Notes under the pieces: model-generated
What the model saw: the letters and a program-made list of their open reading frames with translations, nothing else
Told to the model about the DNA's origin: nothing
The model's database searches: none
Part shown: in pieces, positions 17,140 through 26,425 of the stretch
Numbering within the stretch: position 1 is the stretch's first letter
Layout: every line of letters starts with the position of its first letter
Position numbers and translations under genes: made by a program
Assembly (NCBI RefSeq): GCF_001043005.1
Contig: NZ_JYKZ01000005.1
Span: 62,001-126,000, forward strand
Direction of reading: 5' to 3'
DNA from: Pseudomonas psychrophila
GTDB lineage: Bacteria > Pseudomonadota > Gammaproteobacteria > Pseudomonadales > Pseudomonadaceae
Length of the DNA stretch: 64,000 nt

Positions 17140-18390
17140 TTATCCGGGATGCCTGGCGGCTGTTCGTGAGTGCTCAACAGTGCCCGGCATCAGGTGCAGT
17201 GTGACGGCCCAGAACCCAAGGGCCGTCAAGCTGACGCCGGCGCCAAGCAGGCACACACCGGTCCAGCCATGGGCCGCGAAAAGGGCAGTGGATGCCAGTG
17301 CGCCAAGGCCGCTGCCAACAGCATAAAACAGCATGTAGCAGCCCACGACGCGGCTGTGCGAGGCGGGCTGTGAGTTGAAAATCATGCTCTGATTAGTCAC
17401 ATGAATGGCTTGTGCGCCGAGGTCGAGCATCACAACGCCGATAAGTAGCCATACCATCGAGTCAGTCGTAAGCCAGAGAGCCCCCCAGGCCAGTATCAGC
17501 AGCGCCAGCGATACGCCGGTTGTCCATTGGCCCAGGCCTTTGTCCGCCCAAACTCCTGCGCGCGTGGCCGCGAGCGCACCCACTACGCCTGCCAGTCCAA
17601 ATGTGCCGATGGTGGTGTGTGAAAACCCGTAGGGCGCGTGGGTCAGGAGAAACACCAGCGCACTCCAGAAAATCCCCAGCACCGCAAAAATGAACAAGGC
17701 GAGCATGCCGCGGATTTGCAGCACGGGATCCTCCTTGAGCAACTTAAACATCGACAGCACTAGCCGCGGATATGCCATGGGTGCGGATGACGGTCGTTGC
17801 GTGGGCAAGACTTTGTAGAGGATCAAACCCAGCGTCATCATGGCCAGCGCCGAGCTCAGGTACACCCAGCGCCACCCGGCCAGGTCCGAGATCAGCCCGG
17901 CAGCCAGCCGTGACAGCAACAGTCCAATCACAACCCCGCCTTGCACCGTGCCCACCACCCGACCGCGTTCTTCTGGCAAGGACGCAGTGGCGGCGAAGGC
18001 GATCAGGCCCTGTGTCATGGCAGTTCCCAGCAAACCGATCGCGAGCATGGCTAACAGCATGATCAAGGGGGAGTGGGTTATGCCGACGCAAAAAAGTCCG
18101 CCGATCAGCGCGCTGATTTGGACCAGCATCAAGGTTCGGCGGTTGATCTGATCGCCCAGCGGCACAATCAACAACAAGGCCAGCACACTGCCAACCTGGG
18201 TGGCGGTAATTACACCGCCGACAGCGCCAGGGCTGATGGCGAAGTCTTCAGCCACCTGGTCAAGTAATGGCTGGGCGTAATAAACGTTCGCCACACTCAA
18301 CCCGCTGGCGCAGGCGAACAGTCCGACCAGCCCTCGCGGAGTGCGCCGTGGGGGCGCCCCGCAGACGGGATGAAGTTGATCATTGTGCAC
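17140..18390 (-). CDS. MFS transporter, drug/sugar efflux type
   Basis: Major facilitator protein of 416 aa with 12 helices. Visible landmarks are VANVYYAQPLLDQVAEDF at helix 1 and PLGDQINRRTLM in the motif-A loop, which place it with YnfM/arabinose-efflux-like exporters. The start is set at the GTG at 18390 because GCGAGG precedes it by seven bases; a TTG six codons upstream is also possible. It is divergent from the HxlR regulator with a short shared promoter holding an inverted repeat, so that regulator probably represses it. The substrate is unknown. Confidence 0.87.
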   Translation of the reverse strand: MHNDQLHPVCGAPPRRTPRGLVGLFACASGLSVANVYYAQPLLDQVAEDFAISPGAVGGVITATQVGSVLALLLIVPLGDQINRRTLMLVQISALIGGLFCVGITHSPLIMLLAMLAIGLLGTAMTQGLIAFAATASLPEERGRVVGTVQGGVVIGLLLSRLAAGLISDLAGWRWVYLSSALAMMTLGLILYKVLPTQRPSSAPMAYPRLVLSMFKLLKEDPVLQIRGMLALFIFAVLGIFWSALVFLLTHAPYGFSHTTIGTFGLAGVVGALAATRAGVWADKGLGQWTTGVSLALLILAWGALWLTTDSMVWLLIGVVMLDLGAQAIHVTNQSMIFNSQPASHSRVVGCYMLFYAVGSGLGALASTALFAAHGWTGVCLLGAGVSLTALGFWAVTLHLMPGTVEHSRTAARHPG

Positions 18391-18420
18391 GGGTAAACCT
18401 CGCGGCAATCTAGTCTCAAA

Positions 18421-18466
18421 TTAAGACTTGTTTCATTGTAGGGCAACCAGTCTTAAAATGAAACTT
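18421..18466. promoter_or_regulatory. Inverted repeat in the MFS/HxlR divergent promoter
   Basis: TTAAGACTTGTTTCATT (18421-18437) and AGTCTTAAAATGAAACTT (18449-18466) share the words AAGACT and TTTCATT in opposite orientation, centred in the 122-base gap between the two divergent starts. Their position fits an HxlR dimer-of-dimers operator. This is inference from layout. Confidence 0.5.
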
Positions 18467-18512
18467 GCTGCGAGAAATCATTCTGATTTCCTAAACAATC
18501 AAAGGAGCCTGC

Positions 18513-18962
18513 ATGGCCAAGCCGCACATTGATCCAGCCCCCACCTGCCCGGTGGCACGGACTGTGGACTTGATCGGCGATCGCTGGTCGTTACTGATCG
18601 TACGCGATGCGTTCGATGGCGTTCGGCGCTTTGGGGACTTTCAGAGTGGTTTGGGTGTAGCGCGCAGCGTGCTGACCCACCGGCTCAAGGGCCTGGTTGA
18701 GGCAGGTATTTTGGAAGTGCGGCCCGCGTCTGACGGGACCTCGTATCAGGAATACGTCTTGACGGCGAAAGGTGAGAGCCTCTTTCCGGTGGTCGTGGCT
18801 TTGCGGCAATGGGCAGAGCAGCATATGTTCGAGCCCCACGAGGCCCATTCGCAACTCGTGGATACAGCCACAGGGCAGCCGTTGGGGTTGATGCGGCCCA
18901 TCGACGCGCACGGTCAGTTGATTGCCCCCGAGCAGACACGGGTCATCAAAAAAACGCTGTGA
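18513..18962 (+). CDS. HxlR family transcriptional regulator
   Basis: Winged-helix regulator of 149 aa. The conserved HxlR start is clear: CPVARTVDLIGDRWSLLIVRDAF, including the cysteine often used for redox or electrophile sensing, then RRFGDFQSGLGVARSVLTHR for the recognition helix region. A short C-terminal extension (TATGQPLGLMRPIDAHGQL) lies beyond the HTH core. AAGGAG lies well placed before the ATG. It is divergent from the MFS gene and likely controls it. The inducer is unknown. Confidence 0.9.
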   Translation: MAKPHIDPAPTCPVARTVDLIGDRWSLLIVRDAFDGVRRFGDFQSGLGVARSVLTHRLKGLVEAGILEVRPASDGTSYQEYVLTAKGESLFPVVVALRQWAEQHMFEPHEAHSQLVDTATGQPLGLMRPIDAHGQLIAPEQTRVIKKTL

Positions 18963-18997
18963 CTGACAATGCTGTTCACTCAAGGTTTTTTTGGCTC

Positions 18998-19097
18998 TGT
19001 GGGAGCGGGCTTGCTCGCGATGGTCGTTAACGATGACGCGTCTTTACTGAGTTAATGCGGTGCTCTGAAGACCCTCGCGAGCAAGCCCGCTCCCACA
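18998..19097. repeat. REPIN downstream of the HxlR gene
   Basis: Two REP arms in inverted orientation (18998-19020 and 19075-19097; GTGGGAGCGGGCTTGCTC type) with about 54 bases between. They lie between the convergent HxlR and CoA-transferase genes. Confidence 0.85.
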
Positions 19098-19127
19098 CTT
19101 GAGCAGCGTTGCTCTTGAGTGAATGGT

Positions 19128-19787
19128 TCAGGCGAATTGCATTTCCGGGACATGGTCCGGGACGATCAGCTTGCCTGCGGTTTTGCGAATGATTTCCTCA
19201 ACGCTGACGCCGGGTGCGCGCTCCTTGAGGATGAACGCGCCGTTGTCGATTTCCAGGTAGGCAAGGTCGGTCAAGACACGCTTGATGCAACCTGCGCCGG
19301 TCAATGGCAGGCTGCAACGCGACAACAGCTTGGACTCTCCGTCCTTGGACGCGTGGGTCATGGTGACGATGATGTTTTCCGCGCCGGCCACCAGATCCAT
19401 CGCGCCGCCCATGCCCTTGACCAGCTTGCCGGGGATCATCCAGGAGGCGATGTTGCCGTGTACGTCGACTTCGAAGGCACCGAGTACGGTGAGGTCGATA
19501 TGGCCGCCGCGAATCATTGCGAACGACTCTGCAGATGAGAAAATCGACGCCCCGGTGCGTGCGGTGACGGTTTGTTTGCCGGCGTTGATCATGTCGGCGT
19601 CTGCTTCACCGACCCGGGGGAACGCCCCCATGCCGAGCAGGCCGTTTTCTGATTGCAGCATGACTTCCATGCCTTCGGGAATGTAGTTGGCGACCAGGGT
19701 CGGGATGCCGATGCCCAGGTTGACGTAGAAGCCGTCCTGCATTTCGCGGGCGACGCGCTGAGCCATTTGTTCGCGGGATAGAGCCAT
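19128..19787 (-). CDS. 3-oxoacid CoA-transferase, beta subunit
   Basis: Beta subunit (219 aa) of a class I CoA-transferase that moves CoA from succinyl-CoA to a 3-oxoacid such as acetoacetate. The sequence LQSENGLLGMG carries the catalytic glutamate that forms the CoA thioester intermediate, and YVNLGIGIPTLVANYIPEG precedes it as usual. It lies 40 bases after the alpha-subunit gene on the same strand. Candidates by similarity are the ScoAB/AtoAD type and the Pseudomonas dehydrocarnitine transferase DhcAB; the divergent LysR gene fits the latter arrangement as I remember it. No thiolase or 3-hydroxybutyrate dehydrogenase gene adjoins. Confidence 0.9.
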   Translation of the reverse strand: MALSREQMAQRVAREMQDGFYVNLGIGIPTLVANYIPEGMEVMLQSENGLLGMGAFPRVGEADADMINAGKQTVTARTGASIFSSAESFAMIRGGHIDLTVLGAFEVDVHGNIASWMIPGKLVKGMGGAMDLVAGAENIIVTMTHASKDGESKLLSRCSLPLTGAGCIKRVLTDLAYLEIDNGAFILKERAPGVSVEEIIRKTAGKLIVPDHVPEMQFA

Positions 19788-19827
19788 GGTTGTTCTCCGT
19801 GCTCGGGTTCAGGAGTTGGGCAGGGGA

Positions 19828-20532
19828 TCAGGAACGCTCGGTGAGCTGTTCGATACGTTTTTCGAACGTGCCGCAAATGATCCGGTCGACGTAGATGCCC
19901 GGGGTATGGATCTGGGTCGGGTCCAGTTCGCCGGGCTCGACGATTTCTTCGACTTCAACCACGGTGATCTTGCCGGCCGTGGCGGCCAGCGGATTGAAGT
20001 TCTGGGCGGTATGGCGGTAGATCACATTGCCGAAGTGGTCGGCTTTCCAGCCTTTGACAATGGCGAAATCGCCGGTGATGGACTCTTCCATCAGGTAGGC
20101 GCGGCCCTTGAATTCGCGGGTTTCCTTGCCGTCGGCAACGGGGGTGCCGACACCTGTAGCGGTAAAAAATGCCGGAATGCCGGCACCGCCAGCGCGCATT
20201 TTTTCGGCGAGGGTACCTTGGGGTGTCAGTTCGACTTCGATTTCACCGCTCAACAGCTGCTTCTCGAACAGGGCGTTTTCACCCACATAAGAGGCGATCA
20301 CCTTGCTGATCTGGCGGTCCTCGAGCAGGACGCCGAGGCCGAAACCGTCAACCCCGCAGTTGTTTGAAACCACGGTCAGGTCGCGGATGCCCTGACGCTT
20401 GATCTCGTTGATCAGGTTCTCGGGGATACCACACAAACCAAAGCCACCAGAGATGACGGTCATGCCGTCCTTGAGTCCCGCCAGGGCTTCCTCGTAGGAG
20501 CTCACACGCTTGTCGAAACCTGCCATACGCAC
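19828..20532 (-). CDS. 3-oxoacid CoA-transferase, alpha subunit
   Basis: Alpha subunit (234 aa) of the same enzyme. The family opening [19 protein letters not shown] is present, followed by [20 protein letters not shown] and [20 protein letters not shown], all typical of class I alpha subunits. It is the first gene of a two-gene unit whose promoter is shared with the divergent LysR gene; that promoter holds a perfect 12-bp inverted repeat. The product works in ketone-body or related short-chain 3-oxoacid use in the cytosol. ScoA, AtoD and DhcA cannot be separated from sequence alone. Confidence 0.9.
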   Translation of the reverse strand: MRMAGFDKRVSSYEEALAGLKDGMTVISGGFGLCGIPENLINEIKRQGIRDLTVVSNNCGVDGFGLGVLLEDRQISKVIASYVGENALFEKQLLSGEIEVELTPQGTLAEKMRAGGAGIPAFFTATGVGTPVADGKETREFKGRAYLMEESITGDFAIVKGWKADHFGNVIYRHTAQNFNPLAATAGKITVVEVEEIVEPGELDPTQIHTPGIYVDRIICGTFEKRIEQLTERS

Positions 20533-20585
20533 CTCTTTATTTTTAGTGGGCTGTGGTTAGCCGTTTGAAGTGAGTGTTACTGGAT

Positions 20586-20644
20586 GTGATTGATTTGATA
20601 AGTTGATTTTTAAGCTGGATTAATAGATAAAACAAATCAATCAC
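20586..20644. promoter_or_regulatory. Perfect 12-bp inverted repeat in the LysR/CoA-transferase promoter
   Basis: GTGATTGATTTG (20586-20597) is exactly repeated inverted as CAAATCAATCAC (20633-20644) with 35 bases between, in an AT-rich 127-base divergent region. The second arm is 16 bases before the LysR start. Likely sites for the LysR regulator; widely separated arms would fit DNA bending by a tetramer. Confidence 0.55.
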
Positions 20645-20659
20645 TGCGAGGCTAAGCCC

Positions 20660-21601
20660 ATGACCGTGAAGCAGATCCGCGCCTTTCTCGCCGTGGCCCA
20701 GAGCTTGAGTTTTGCCGTGGCTTGCGAGCGCCTGCATTTGTCCCAGTCGGCCTTGAGCCTGACCATCAAAGCGTTGGAGGAGGGCCTGGGCGGGCGTCTG
20801 TTCAGCCGTACCACGCGCAATGTGGCACTGACACCCGAGGGCGAGTCGCTGTTGCCGCTGGCCCGACGTCTGATCGCGGACTGGGACAACGCCGAGGATG
20901 ACTTGCGTCAGCGTTTCACCCTGCAACGTGGGCGCGTGACCCTGGCGGCGATCCCGTCATTCTCGGGTAATCAGCTGCCAGCGATGCTCAAGCGTTTTCG
21001 CGTGCGATATCCCAAGGTTAACGTCACGGTGAACGACGTCATCAACGAGCAAGTACTGGAGATGGTTCGCGATCGTCAGGTGGAGCTGGGTGTGGCTTTC
21101 GAACCCGCACCCGGTTCGTCGCTGACCTTTACCCCGTTGTACCTCGACCGTTTTGTCGCGGTAGTGCCCCGTGATTCGGTGCTGGCCGGGCTTGGTTTGA
21201 TTGACTGGAAAACCCTGCTGCAAGAGCCCTTTATTACCCTGCAACGGCCTTCTGCCGTGCGGGTAATGCTGGAAGAACACCTGCAGGCGCGACAGATGAA
21301 ATTACCGGTGGAATTCGAAAGTCATCAACTGGCCACGGTCGGGCGAATGGTCGCCAGCGGGCTGGGCGTGAGCGTGGTACCGGCGCTGTGCGCCGAGCAG
21401 ATGCGTGAGCTCGGCGCATGCTGCATCACCTTGCATGAGCCCGTGGTAGAGCGCGCCATCGGCGTGCTGACCAAACCCGGTCATGAGTTGTCGGCGGCAG
21501 CCCAGGCCATGTTCGACAGCCTGCTTGAGAGCGGCGGGGTCTTACAGGTAGGTCGAGGTGATGCCATCGCGAGCAAGCCCGCTCCCACAGCGAGGGTGTA
21601 A
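20660..21601 (+). CDS. LysR family regulator of the CoA-transferase genes
   Basis: LysR-type regulator, 313 aa. The N-terminal winged helix is clear (VKQIRAFLAVAQSLSFAVAC, HLSQSALSLTIKALEEGLGG, LFSRTTRNVALTPEG), followed by an effector-binding domain (GRVTLAAIPSFSGNQLPAML). It is divergent from the 3-oxoacid CoA-transferase genes, the usual LysR layout, and probably activates them in response to a pathway intermediate. The last dozen residues, DAIASKPAPTARV, are read from a REP element at 21567-21589, so the native C-terminus seems to have been replaced or extended by repeat sequence. Confidence 0.9.
   Translation: MTVKQIRAFLAVAQSLSFAVACERLHLSQSALSLTIKALEEGLGGRLFSRTTRNVALTPEGESLLPLARRLIADWDNAEDDLRQRFTLQRGRVTLAAIPSFSGNQLPAMLKRFRVRYPKVNVTVNDVINEQVLEMVRDRQVELGVAFEPAPGSSLTFTPLYLDRFVAVVPRDSVLAGLGLIDWKTLLQEPFITLQRPSAVRVMLEEHLQARQMKLPVEFESHQLATVGRMVASGLGVSVVPALCAEQMRELGACCITLHEPVVERAIGVLTKPGHELSAAAQAMFDSLLESGGVLQVGRGDAIASKPAPTARV
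21567..21589 (-). repeat. Single REP arm inside the 3' end of the LysR gene
   Basis: Same arm as at 19075-19097 (reverse complement of the GTGGGAGCGGGCTTGC type). It lies in frame within the last codons of the LysR gene, which reads through it to a TAA at 21599. Confidence 0.8.
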
Positions 21602-21664
21602 CCATCACGTTTTGTGGGTATGTGGAAGCTGGCTTGCCTGCGAAGCTAACGGCGCGGTCTGTCC

Positions 21665-23794
21665 CTAGGCCTCGCGCCCGGCCTTGTGTCCGGCACTGAT
21701 GGCACCCTCGATATAGCCAATGCTCCGGCAGTCGCCAATGCTGGTGGCGCTCAAGCCTGCACGGGTCAGCTCGTCGAGTAATCCGGTGTTGGGCTGTGCG
21801 CCGATGGCCAGTACCACCGAATCGGCTTCGCTGCGGGCACTGCTGCCATCAGCCAGTTGGTAAAGCACGGCATGGCCTTCAATGGCTGTTACGCAGGCCC
21901 CGGTAATCAACTCGCCGCCATGCACGCGAACTTCGTGGAGCACCCGCCAGCGGCGCACGATGGCCAGTTCGCGGCCCAGGTGGGTGCCGCTTTCCAGCAC
22001 GGTTACCTGACGCCCGCGAGCAATCAGGAATTCCGCCAGTTCCAGGCCCACCAGCCCGCCACCGATGATGGTCACGCGCTTGCCCAAGGGCATCCACACC
22101 CGTGACAGTTTTTGCATGGCTTCCCGGCTGTCGGTAACACCGGTCAGGCTGCCGGCTTTCATCAGTGCACGCTGGGTAAAGGACAGCTTGCGCTTGGCGA
22201 TTTCGTCGGCGCGGTCACCCGTCATCAGGCGTCGCAGCTCATCTCCGCTCCAAACGTGGTCTTGATCGGCACCGGGGATCGCCGGTGCCGCACGTTCAGC
22301 GCCAACAGCCACCAGCACTTGATCGGCGCCCAGGTCGCGAAGCAGGGCGGGGCTGGCCTGGGTGTTCAAGCGCACATCGATGGATGATTGCTGCACCTGA
22401 ACCTTCAGGTTGTCCAGCAAGCGGGCGTTTTCGGCATAGGCCAGGCCCGCAAAAAACAGCGTGCCCCCCAGGCGGTCGCTGCGCTCGAGCAGGGTTACAC
22501 GATGTCCGCGCAGGGCAGCAATGCGTGCGGCTTCCATCCCGGCAGGCCCGGCACCGACCACGACCAGATGCTTAGGCGTTGAGGTGGGGCTGATAACGTA
22601 TTCGAACTCATGGCCGGTCATGGGGTTGACCGCGCATTTGACCCGCTCGTTGATGAAGATCTGGCTGACGCACACGTAGCAGTAGATGCACGGGCGGATG
22701 CTGGCCTCCTGATCGTTGAGCAGCTTGTTCGGCAGCTCCGGATCGGCCAACAGCTTGCGGGCCATGGCAATAAAGTCGCAGTCGCCGCGTTTCAGTGCCG
22801 CTTCACCGGCCTCCGGTTCGATGCGCCCTACGGCAATCACCGGCACTTGCACGCTGCGTTTGATTGCCCCAGTCCACTCCAGGAATCCGTTGGGCTTTTG
22901 AACCAGTGGTGCCTCGGTGAACACCACGCCACTGGTGATGCGTGCACTGGCGGACACACTGACCGCATCGACCCCAGCGGCCTCGGCCATGCGCGCCACA
23001 GCCGTCGCGTCGTCCAGAGTGATGCCGCCAGGGGTGTGCAGCTCTTCTGCGTCCAGACGCAGCCACACCGCAAAGTCGTTGCCGACCCTGGCGCGTACTG
23101 CCGCGATGATTTCCAACAGCAGCCGCGCACGGTTCTCCAATGAGCCGCCGTACTCGTCTTCGCGCCGGTTGTAATAGCTTGAGAGGAAGCCGGCAATGAT
23201 GTAACCGTGGGCCGCGTGCAGTTCTACGCCGTCGAAGCCGGCGCGTTTGGCCCGGTCGGCAGCCAAGGCAAACCAGTCGATCATTTGCGCGATATCGAAG
23301 CTGTCCATCACCCTGATCGGTGAGCCTTCGGCGCGACGTTTCATGGAGCTGACAAAGTTGGCCAGCTCCTCGGGTGTCAGCGCCTCCATCATGTCGCTTT
23401 GCAGCACGGGCGGTACTGAAGGCACCCACAGTTGCCGACCTTCGGCCATGTCGCGCACCGAGGTCTTGCCGGCGTGTTGAAGTTGCATGGCGATTTTTGC
23501 GCCGTGCTGGTGGACGCGTTCGGCGAGGCGGCTCAAACCGGGGATGAAGTCATCGCTGGACACGCCGACCTGGAACGGCTCGGCGGTCCCGGCCGGAAAC
23601 GCCACCGAGCACACGCCCATGATCAGCAGTCCGGCGCCGCCTCGGGCGCGGGCTTCGTAATAGGCTTGAATCCGTTCGCCGCACTGGCCGTCGGCTTCGG
23701 CAAAATTGGAACCCATGGGCGCCATGATGATGCGGTTGCGCAGCTCAAGAGAGCCAATACGACCGGGTGCCAGCAACTGAGAGTATTTTGTCAT
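21665..23794 (-). CDS. FadH-like NADH:flavin oxidoreductase (OYE-FeS-FAD)
   Basis: Flavin reductase of 709 aa in the 2,4-dienoyl-CoA reductase/trimethylamine dehydrogenase class. An N-terminal FMN TIM barrel (about 1-350; [40 protein letters not shown]) is followed by a 4Fe-4S motif at C369, C372, C375 and C387 (CxxCxxC-x11-C, the trimethylamine-dehydrogenase spacing), then FAD and NAD domains ([37 protein letters not shown]). ATG 23794 is chosen because the barrel starts there; the frame runs on to 23932. It likely reduces an enone or dienoyl-CoA in the catabolic cluster. Last gene of the leftward unit. Confidence 0.88.
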   Translation of the reverse strand: MTKYSQLLAPGRIGSLELRNRIIMAPMGSNFAEADGQCGERIQAYYEARARGGAGLLIMGVCSVAFPAGTAEPFQVGVSSDDFIPGLSRLAERVHQHGAKIAMQLQHAGKTSVRDMAEGRQLWVPSVPPVLQSDMMEALTPEELANFVSSMKRRAEGSPIRVMDSFDIAQMIDWFALAADRAKRAGFDGVELHAAHGYIIAGFLSSYYNRREDEYGGSLENRARLLLEIIAAVRARVGNDFAVWLRLDAEELHTPGGITLDDATAVARMAEAAGVDAVSVSASARITSGVVFTEAPLVQKPNGFLEWTGAIKRSVQVPVIAVGRIEPEAGEAALKRGDCDFIAMARKLLADPELPNKLLNDQEASIRPCIYCYVCVSQIFINERVKCAVNPMTGHEFEYVISPTSTPKHLVVVGAGPAGMEAARIAALRGHRVTLLERSDRLGGTLFFAGLAYAENARLLDNLKVQVQQSSIDVRLNTQASPALLRDLGADQVLVAVGAERAAPAIPGADQDHVWSGDELRRLMTGDRADEIAKRKLSFTQRALMKAGSLTGVTDSREAMQKLSRVWMPLGKRVTIIGGGLVGLELAEFLIARGRQVTVLESGTHLGRELAIVRRWRVLHEVRVHGGELITGACVTAIEGHAVLYQLADGSSARSEADSVVLAIGAQPNTGLLDELTRAGLSATSIGDCRSIGYIEGAISAGHKAGREA

Positions 23795-23879
23795 TGTTAT
23801 TTCAGCCCGAGCGGGTGTCTGGAAGGGGGTACGGCCGCCCGCAGGCAGCCGTGAGTCATGCGTGGTTCGCGGTGATGAT

Positions 23880-24707
23880 TCAGCCGCGTAAAAATTCCAG
23901 GCACGCCTTGTTGAAGAGGTCACGGTGTTCAACCTGCACCCAGTGGCCGCACTGGTTGAGCATGATAAAGCGTGCTTTGGGAGCGTGATTCAGCACTTTA
24001 AGCGCGCCACTGGCGGGGTTGAAATTGTCATCGGTGCCCCAGAACCCCAGGATCGGTGCTTGCAGCTCCTCCAGTCGTTCGGTCATGTTCGGCACCATCA
24101 TGGTGGTGAACAGATTGCGCGGTTGGTGCACGGCCACGGCCACACGTTCAGCCAGCAGGCTGTCATCCAGCTGCGAGCTGTCGAACAATTGCAGGCTCAT
24201 GATCCGGCGCATTTGCTCGATGCCCAGGGGGCCAGCGTTGTACAGCTCGACCATGCGTTGAATGCCGATCATCTTGAAGTAGGTTTCGCGATCTTCAACG
24301 CCGCCCGGGGCCATCAGGATCAGTTTTTCGACGCGCTCCGGTTCCGCCAGCGCCAGGCCCAGGGCAATTGCACCGCCCAGGGAATTGCCGAGCAGGGTTG
24401 CGCGCTTTACCCCGACCGCCTTGAGAAACCCCGATATGGCATTGACGAAAAATTCCAGGTTGTACTGGGCATCTTCAGGCTTGTCGGAGCGACCGAACCC
24501 CGGCAAGTCCACCACCAGATTGCGAAAACCTGCGGCAGCAAACTGCGGGTAGTTGCCTTTGAAATTGCTGTAGCCACTGGCACCCGGACCGCTACCGTGC
24601 AGCCACAACACCACCGGGCCGCTGCCTTCATCGAGAAAGTGCAGGCGCAGGCCGCTGTCCAGTGTCACAAAGTGGCCGATGGGCAGTGGAAGGTCTTGTT
24701 CTGTCAT
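23880..24707 (-). CDS. Meta-cleavage product hydrolase (BphD/HsaD-like)
   Basis: Alpha/beta hydrolase of 275 aa that should split the C-C bond of an extradiol ring-cleavage product. The oxyanion region [20 protein letters not shown] and nucleophile elbow GNSLGG (Ser109) are those of the meta-cleavage hydrolase family. The acid lies in [10 protein letters not shown] and the histidine in [16 protein letters not shown] lies eight bases before the ATG at 24707; a GTG one codon upstream is also possible. It sits between an MFS gene and a FadH-like gene, while the partner extradiol dioxygenase is 12 kb away in the rightward units, preceded by the same regulatory element. Confidence 0.9.
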   Translation of the reverse strand: MTEQDLPLPIGHFVTLDSGLRLHFLDEGSGPVVLWLHGSGPGASGYSNFKGNYPQFAAAGFRNLVVDLPGFGRSDKPEDAQYNLEFFVNAISGFLKAVGVKRATLLGNSLGGAIALGLALAEPERVEKLILMAPGGVEDRETYFKMIGIQRMVELYNAGPLGIEQMRRIMSLQLFDSSQLDDSLLAERVAVAVHQPRNLFTTMMVPNMTERLEELQAPILGFWGTDDNFNPASGALKVLNHAPKARFIMLNQCGHWVQVEHRDLFNKACLEFLRG

Positions 24708-24724
24708 CACTCAATCTCCAAAAG

Positions 24725-26056
24725 TCAGGCAGTGGCCGCGTCAGCCAGCGATGCTGGGGTTGGGGTCTTGTTCATCAGGTAGTTGCGATAGCGTGGCAAG
24801 GCCATGGCCAGAAACAACGAAGCCAGCACCAGCAGCGAGACGCAAGAGGCCAGGGCGTAGCGCAGGCCTTCGTTGCCCAGGCTATGGGCGAAACCGTCAC
24901 TGAGCATGCCGATCAGCAGCGGACCGACGCCCACCCCGAGCAAGGTCATGGACATCACAAAAATCGCGGTGGCCTGGGCCAGTCGGGTTGCCGGGAACAG
25001 ATGAGAAATGGCGCCCAGGCAGGGTGTTGCCCACCACGTCCCGAAAAAGCTGAACACGCTATAAAACAGAAAGGCGGTGGGTACAGGGGTACTCCCCACA
25101 TAAAACGCGGTGCCAACCGGCCACAAAAAGTAAGTCAGGGCGAACGGGATGCTGATCAGCGTGCCCAGCAGCGGAACGCCGATCTGCCAGCCTTTGTCAC
25201 GGCGCGCCAGACGGTCACACAAAATGCCGCAGGTGAGGGTGCCAAATGTGGCCCCGGCGCCACCTGCCACACCGGCCAGCAGCCCGGCGTCCTGCAGGCT
25301 CAAACCGTGGGAGCGGATCAGAAAGCTTGGGCTCCAGGTGCCGATGGCATAACCGGCGATGGCAGCAGAGCCGCCGGTGAGCACAATCCAGAGGAAAGAA
25401 GGGGTCTGGAACAGCTCGCGCACCGTGACGGCCCAGTTCGCCTGCGCCACTTGATTGGGGCTGACCAGCATTGCAGGTTTCGGCGCCCGTACGGTGAGCA
25501 GTAACAGCAGTCCGAGAAAAATCCCCGGCGCGCCGATCACTACAAATGCAAAACGCCAGCCGTAATGTTGAGCGATCCAGCCGCCCAGCCCCAGCCCGAA
25601 AATCGCCCCCAGGCTTGAGCCCAGCATCAGTACCGACAGAGCGGTAGAACGGCGTTCAGGCGGATACAGGTCCGAGACCATTGCCATTGACGGGGCGGTG
25701 CCACCGGCCTCACCAATCGCTACCCCGATCCTGGCCACCACCAGCATCGCAAAGCTGGCCGCAAAGCCGCAGAAAATGGTCATCACGCTCCAGGCAATAC
25801 AGCTGAATGCGATGACTTTCTTGCGTCCGATACGGTCTGACAGTCGCCCCAGAGGAAAGCCGAAGAGGGTGTAAAACACCGCAAAGGTCACCCCTGAAAG
25901 CAGGCCTATACCGGTGTCGGAAATGCCGAATTCGGCTTTAACCGGCTCGATCAAAATGGCCATCAGCAGCCGGTCGATGTAGTTGAAGATATAGATGGCA
26001 GCCAAAACGCCTAGTGCGTAGTGAGTTCGCCAGGTGGGGCGCAAGGGTATGGACAC
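24725..26056 (-). CDS. MFS transporter, spinster-type
   Basis: Major facilitator of 443 aa with 12 helices. The opening YALGVLAAIYIFNYIDRLLM with the NYIDR motif and the motif-A loop FPLGRLSDRIGRKK are typical of spinster/aromatic-acid/hexuronate-like carriers often found in catabolic clusters. It is the first gene of the leftward unit (MFS, hydrolase, FadH-like) and lies 61 bases downstream of a copy of the shared GTCTnAwyGGACGATG element. It likely imports the cluster substrate or an intermediate; specificity is unknown. Confidence 0.87.
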   Translation of the reverse strand: MSIPLRPTWRTHYALGVLAAIYIFNYIDRLLMAILIEPVKAEFGISDTGIGLLSGVTFAVFYTLFGFPLGRLSDRIGRKKVIAFSCIAWSVMTIFCGFAASFAMLVVARIGVAIGEAGGTAPSMAMVSDLYPPERRSTALSVLMLGSSLGAIFGLGLGGWIAQHYGWRFAFVVIGAPGIFLGLLLLLTVRAPKPAMLVSPNQVAQANWAVTVRELFQTPSFLWIVLTGGSAAIAGYAIGTWSPSFLIRSHGLSLQDAGLLAGVAGGAGATFGTLTCGILCDRLARRDKGWQIGVPLLGTLISIPFALTYFLWPVGTAFYVGSTPVPTAFLFYSVFSFFGTWWATPCLGAISHLFPATRLAQATAIFVMSMTLLGVGVGPLLIGMLSDGFAHSLGNEGLRYALASCVSLLVLASLFLAMALPRYRNYLMNKTPTPASLADAATA

Positions 26057-26117
26057 GACGGGCTCTCCCGGTTTTTGTTCTAGTGGTTCCGTTATTCCAT
26101 GAAGCGCGTGGCGAGTA

Positions 26118-26133
26118 CATCGTCCATTTAGAC
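26118..26133 (-). promoter_or_regulatory. Shared cluster element, copy 1 (leftward unit)
   Basis: Reads GTCTAAATGGACGATG on the minus strand, 61 bases before the MFS start. Thirteen of 16 positions are invariant with the copies at 26324 and 36796. The orientation relative to the gene is the same in all three, as for an activator site or promoter element. Confidence 0.6.
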
Positions 26134-26152
26134 CAGCCGGTCATCTTGTCAC

Positions 26153-26292
26153 CGCTGACGAGCGCTGCGAGGCTGCGTAGCAGTCGTAAATCCGGATATT
26201 GCGGTTAATCAGGCAAACCGTGCGCTCCGGATTTGCGACCGCTTCGCGCTCGGACCTAGCCTTGTTCTACTCGTCAACGGCTACGGAGCGGG
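26153..26292. repeat. Intergenic repeat, GCAGTCGTAAA family, copy 2
   Basis: Shares block order and spacing with 1858-1988 (GCAGTCGTAAA, AATCAGGCAAACCG, TTTGCGACCGCT, TTCTACTCGTCAAC, GGCTACGGAGCGGG). It begins with CGCTGACGAGCGCTGCGAGG, the word that forms the palindrome at 2011. It separates the two divergent regulatory elements. Confidence 0.7.
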
Positions 26293-26323
26293 TAGTGCGC
26301 CAACAAGGTGTGAGTGCTGCTTA

Positions 26324-26339
26324 GTCTTATCGGACGATG
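26324..26339 (+). promoter_or_regulatory. Shared cluster element, copy 2 (rightward unit)
   Basis: GTCTTATCGGACGATG, preceded by TTA, 86 bases before the first rightward SDR gene. A CCCATAC word at 26370-26376, also seen after copy 3, may be part of the core promoter. Confidence 0.6.
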
Positions 26340-26376
26340 TTCAGCTTTTTTCTCCAGTCAATGATTGGTCCCATAC

Positions 26377-26398
26377 ACCGCCCAGTCTTAAGGGCGGT
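26377..26398 (+). other. Leader hairpin before the first rightward gene
   Basis: ACCGCCC pairs perfectly with GGGCGGT around an 8-base loop AGTCTTAA, 28 bases before the SDR ATG. It would lie in the 5' leader and could affect ribosome access or mRNA stability; no T tract follows. Confidence 0.4.
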
Positions 26399-26425
26399 CC
26401 GGAATCGGGCAGGCGGGAGAACTCT

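Larger units (their letters stand above)
26057..26425. other. Divergent promoter region of the catabolic cluster
   Basis: This 369-base region controls both the leftward and rightward units. It contains one copy of the shared 16-nt element facing each way (26118-26133 minus, 26324-26339 plus), a GCAGTCGTAAA-family repeat between them (26153-26292), and a hairpin ACCGCCC/GGGCGGT at 26377-26398, 28 bases before the first rightward start codon. No ORF is supported. Confidence 0.7.
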
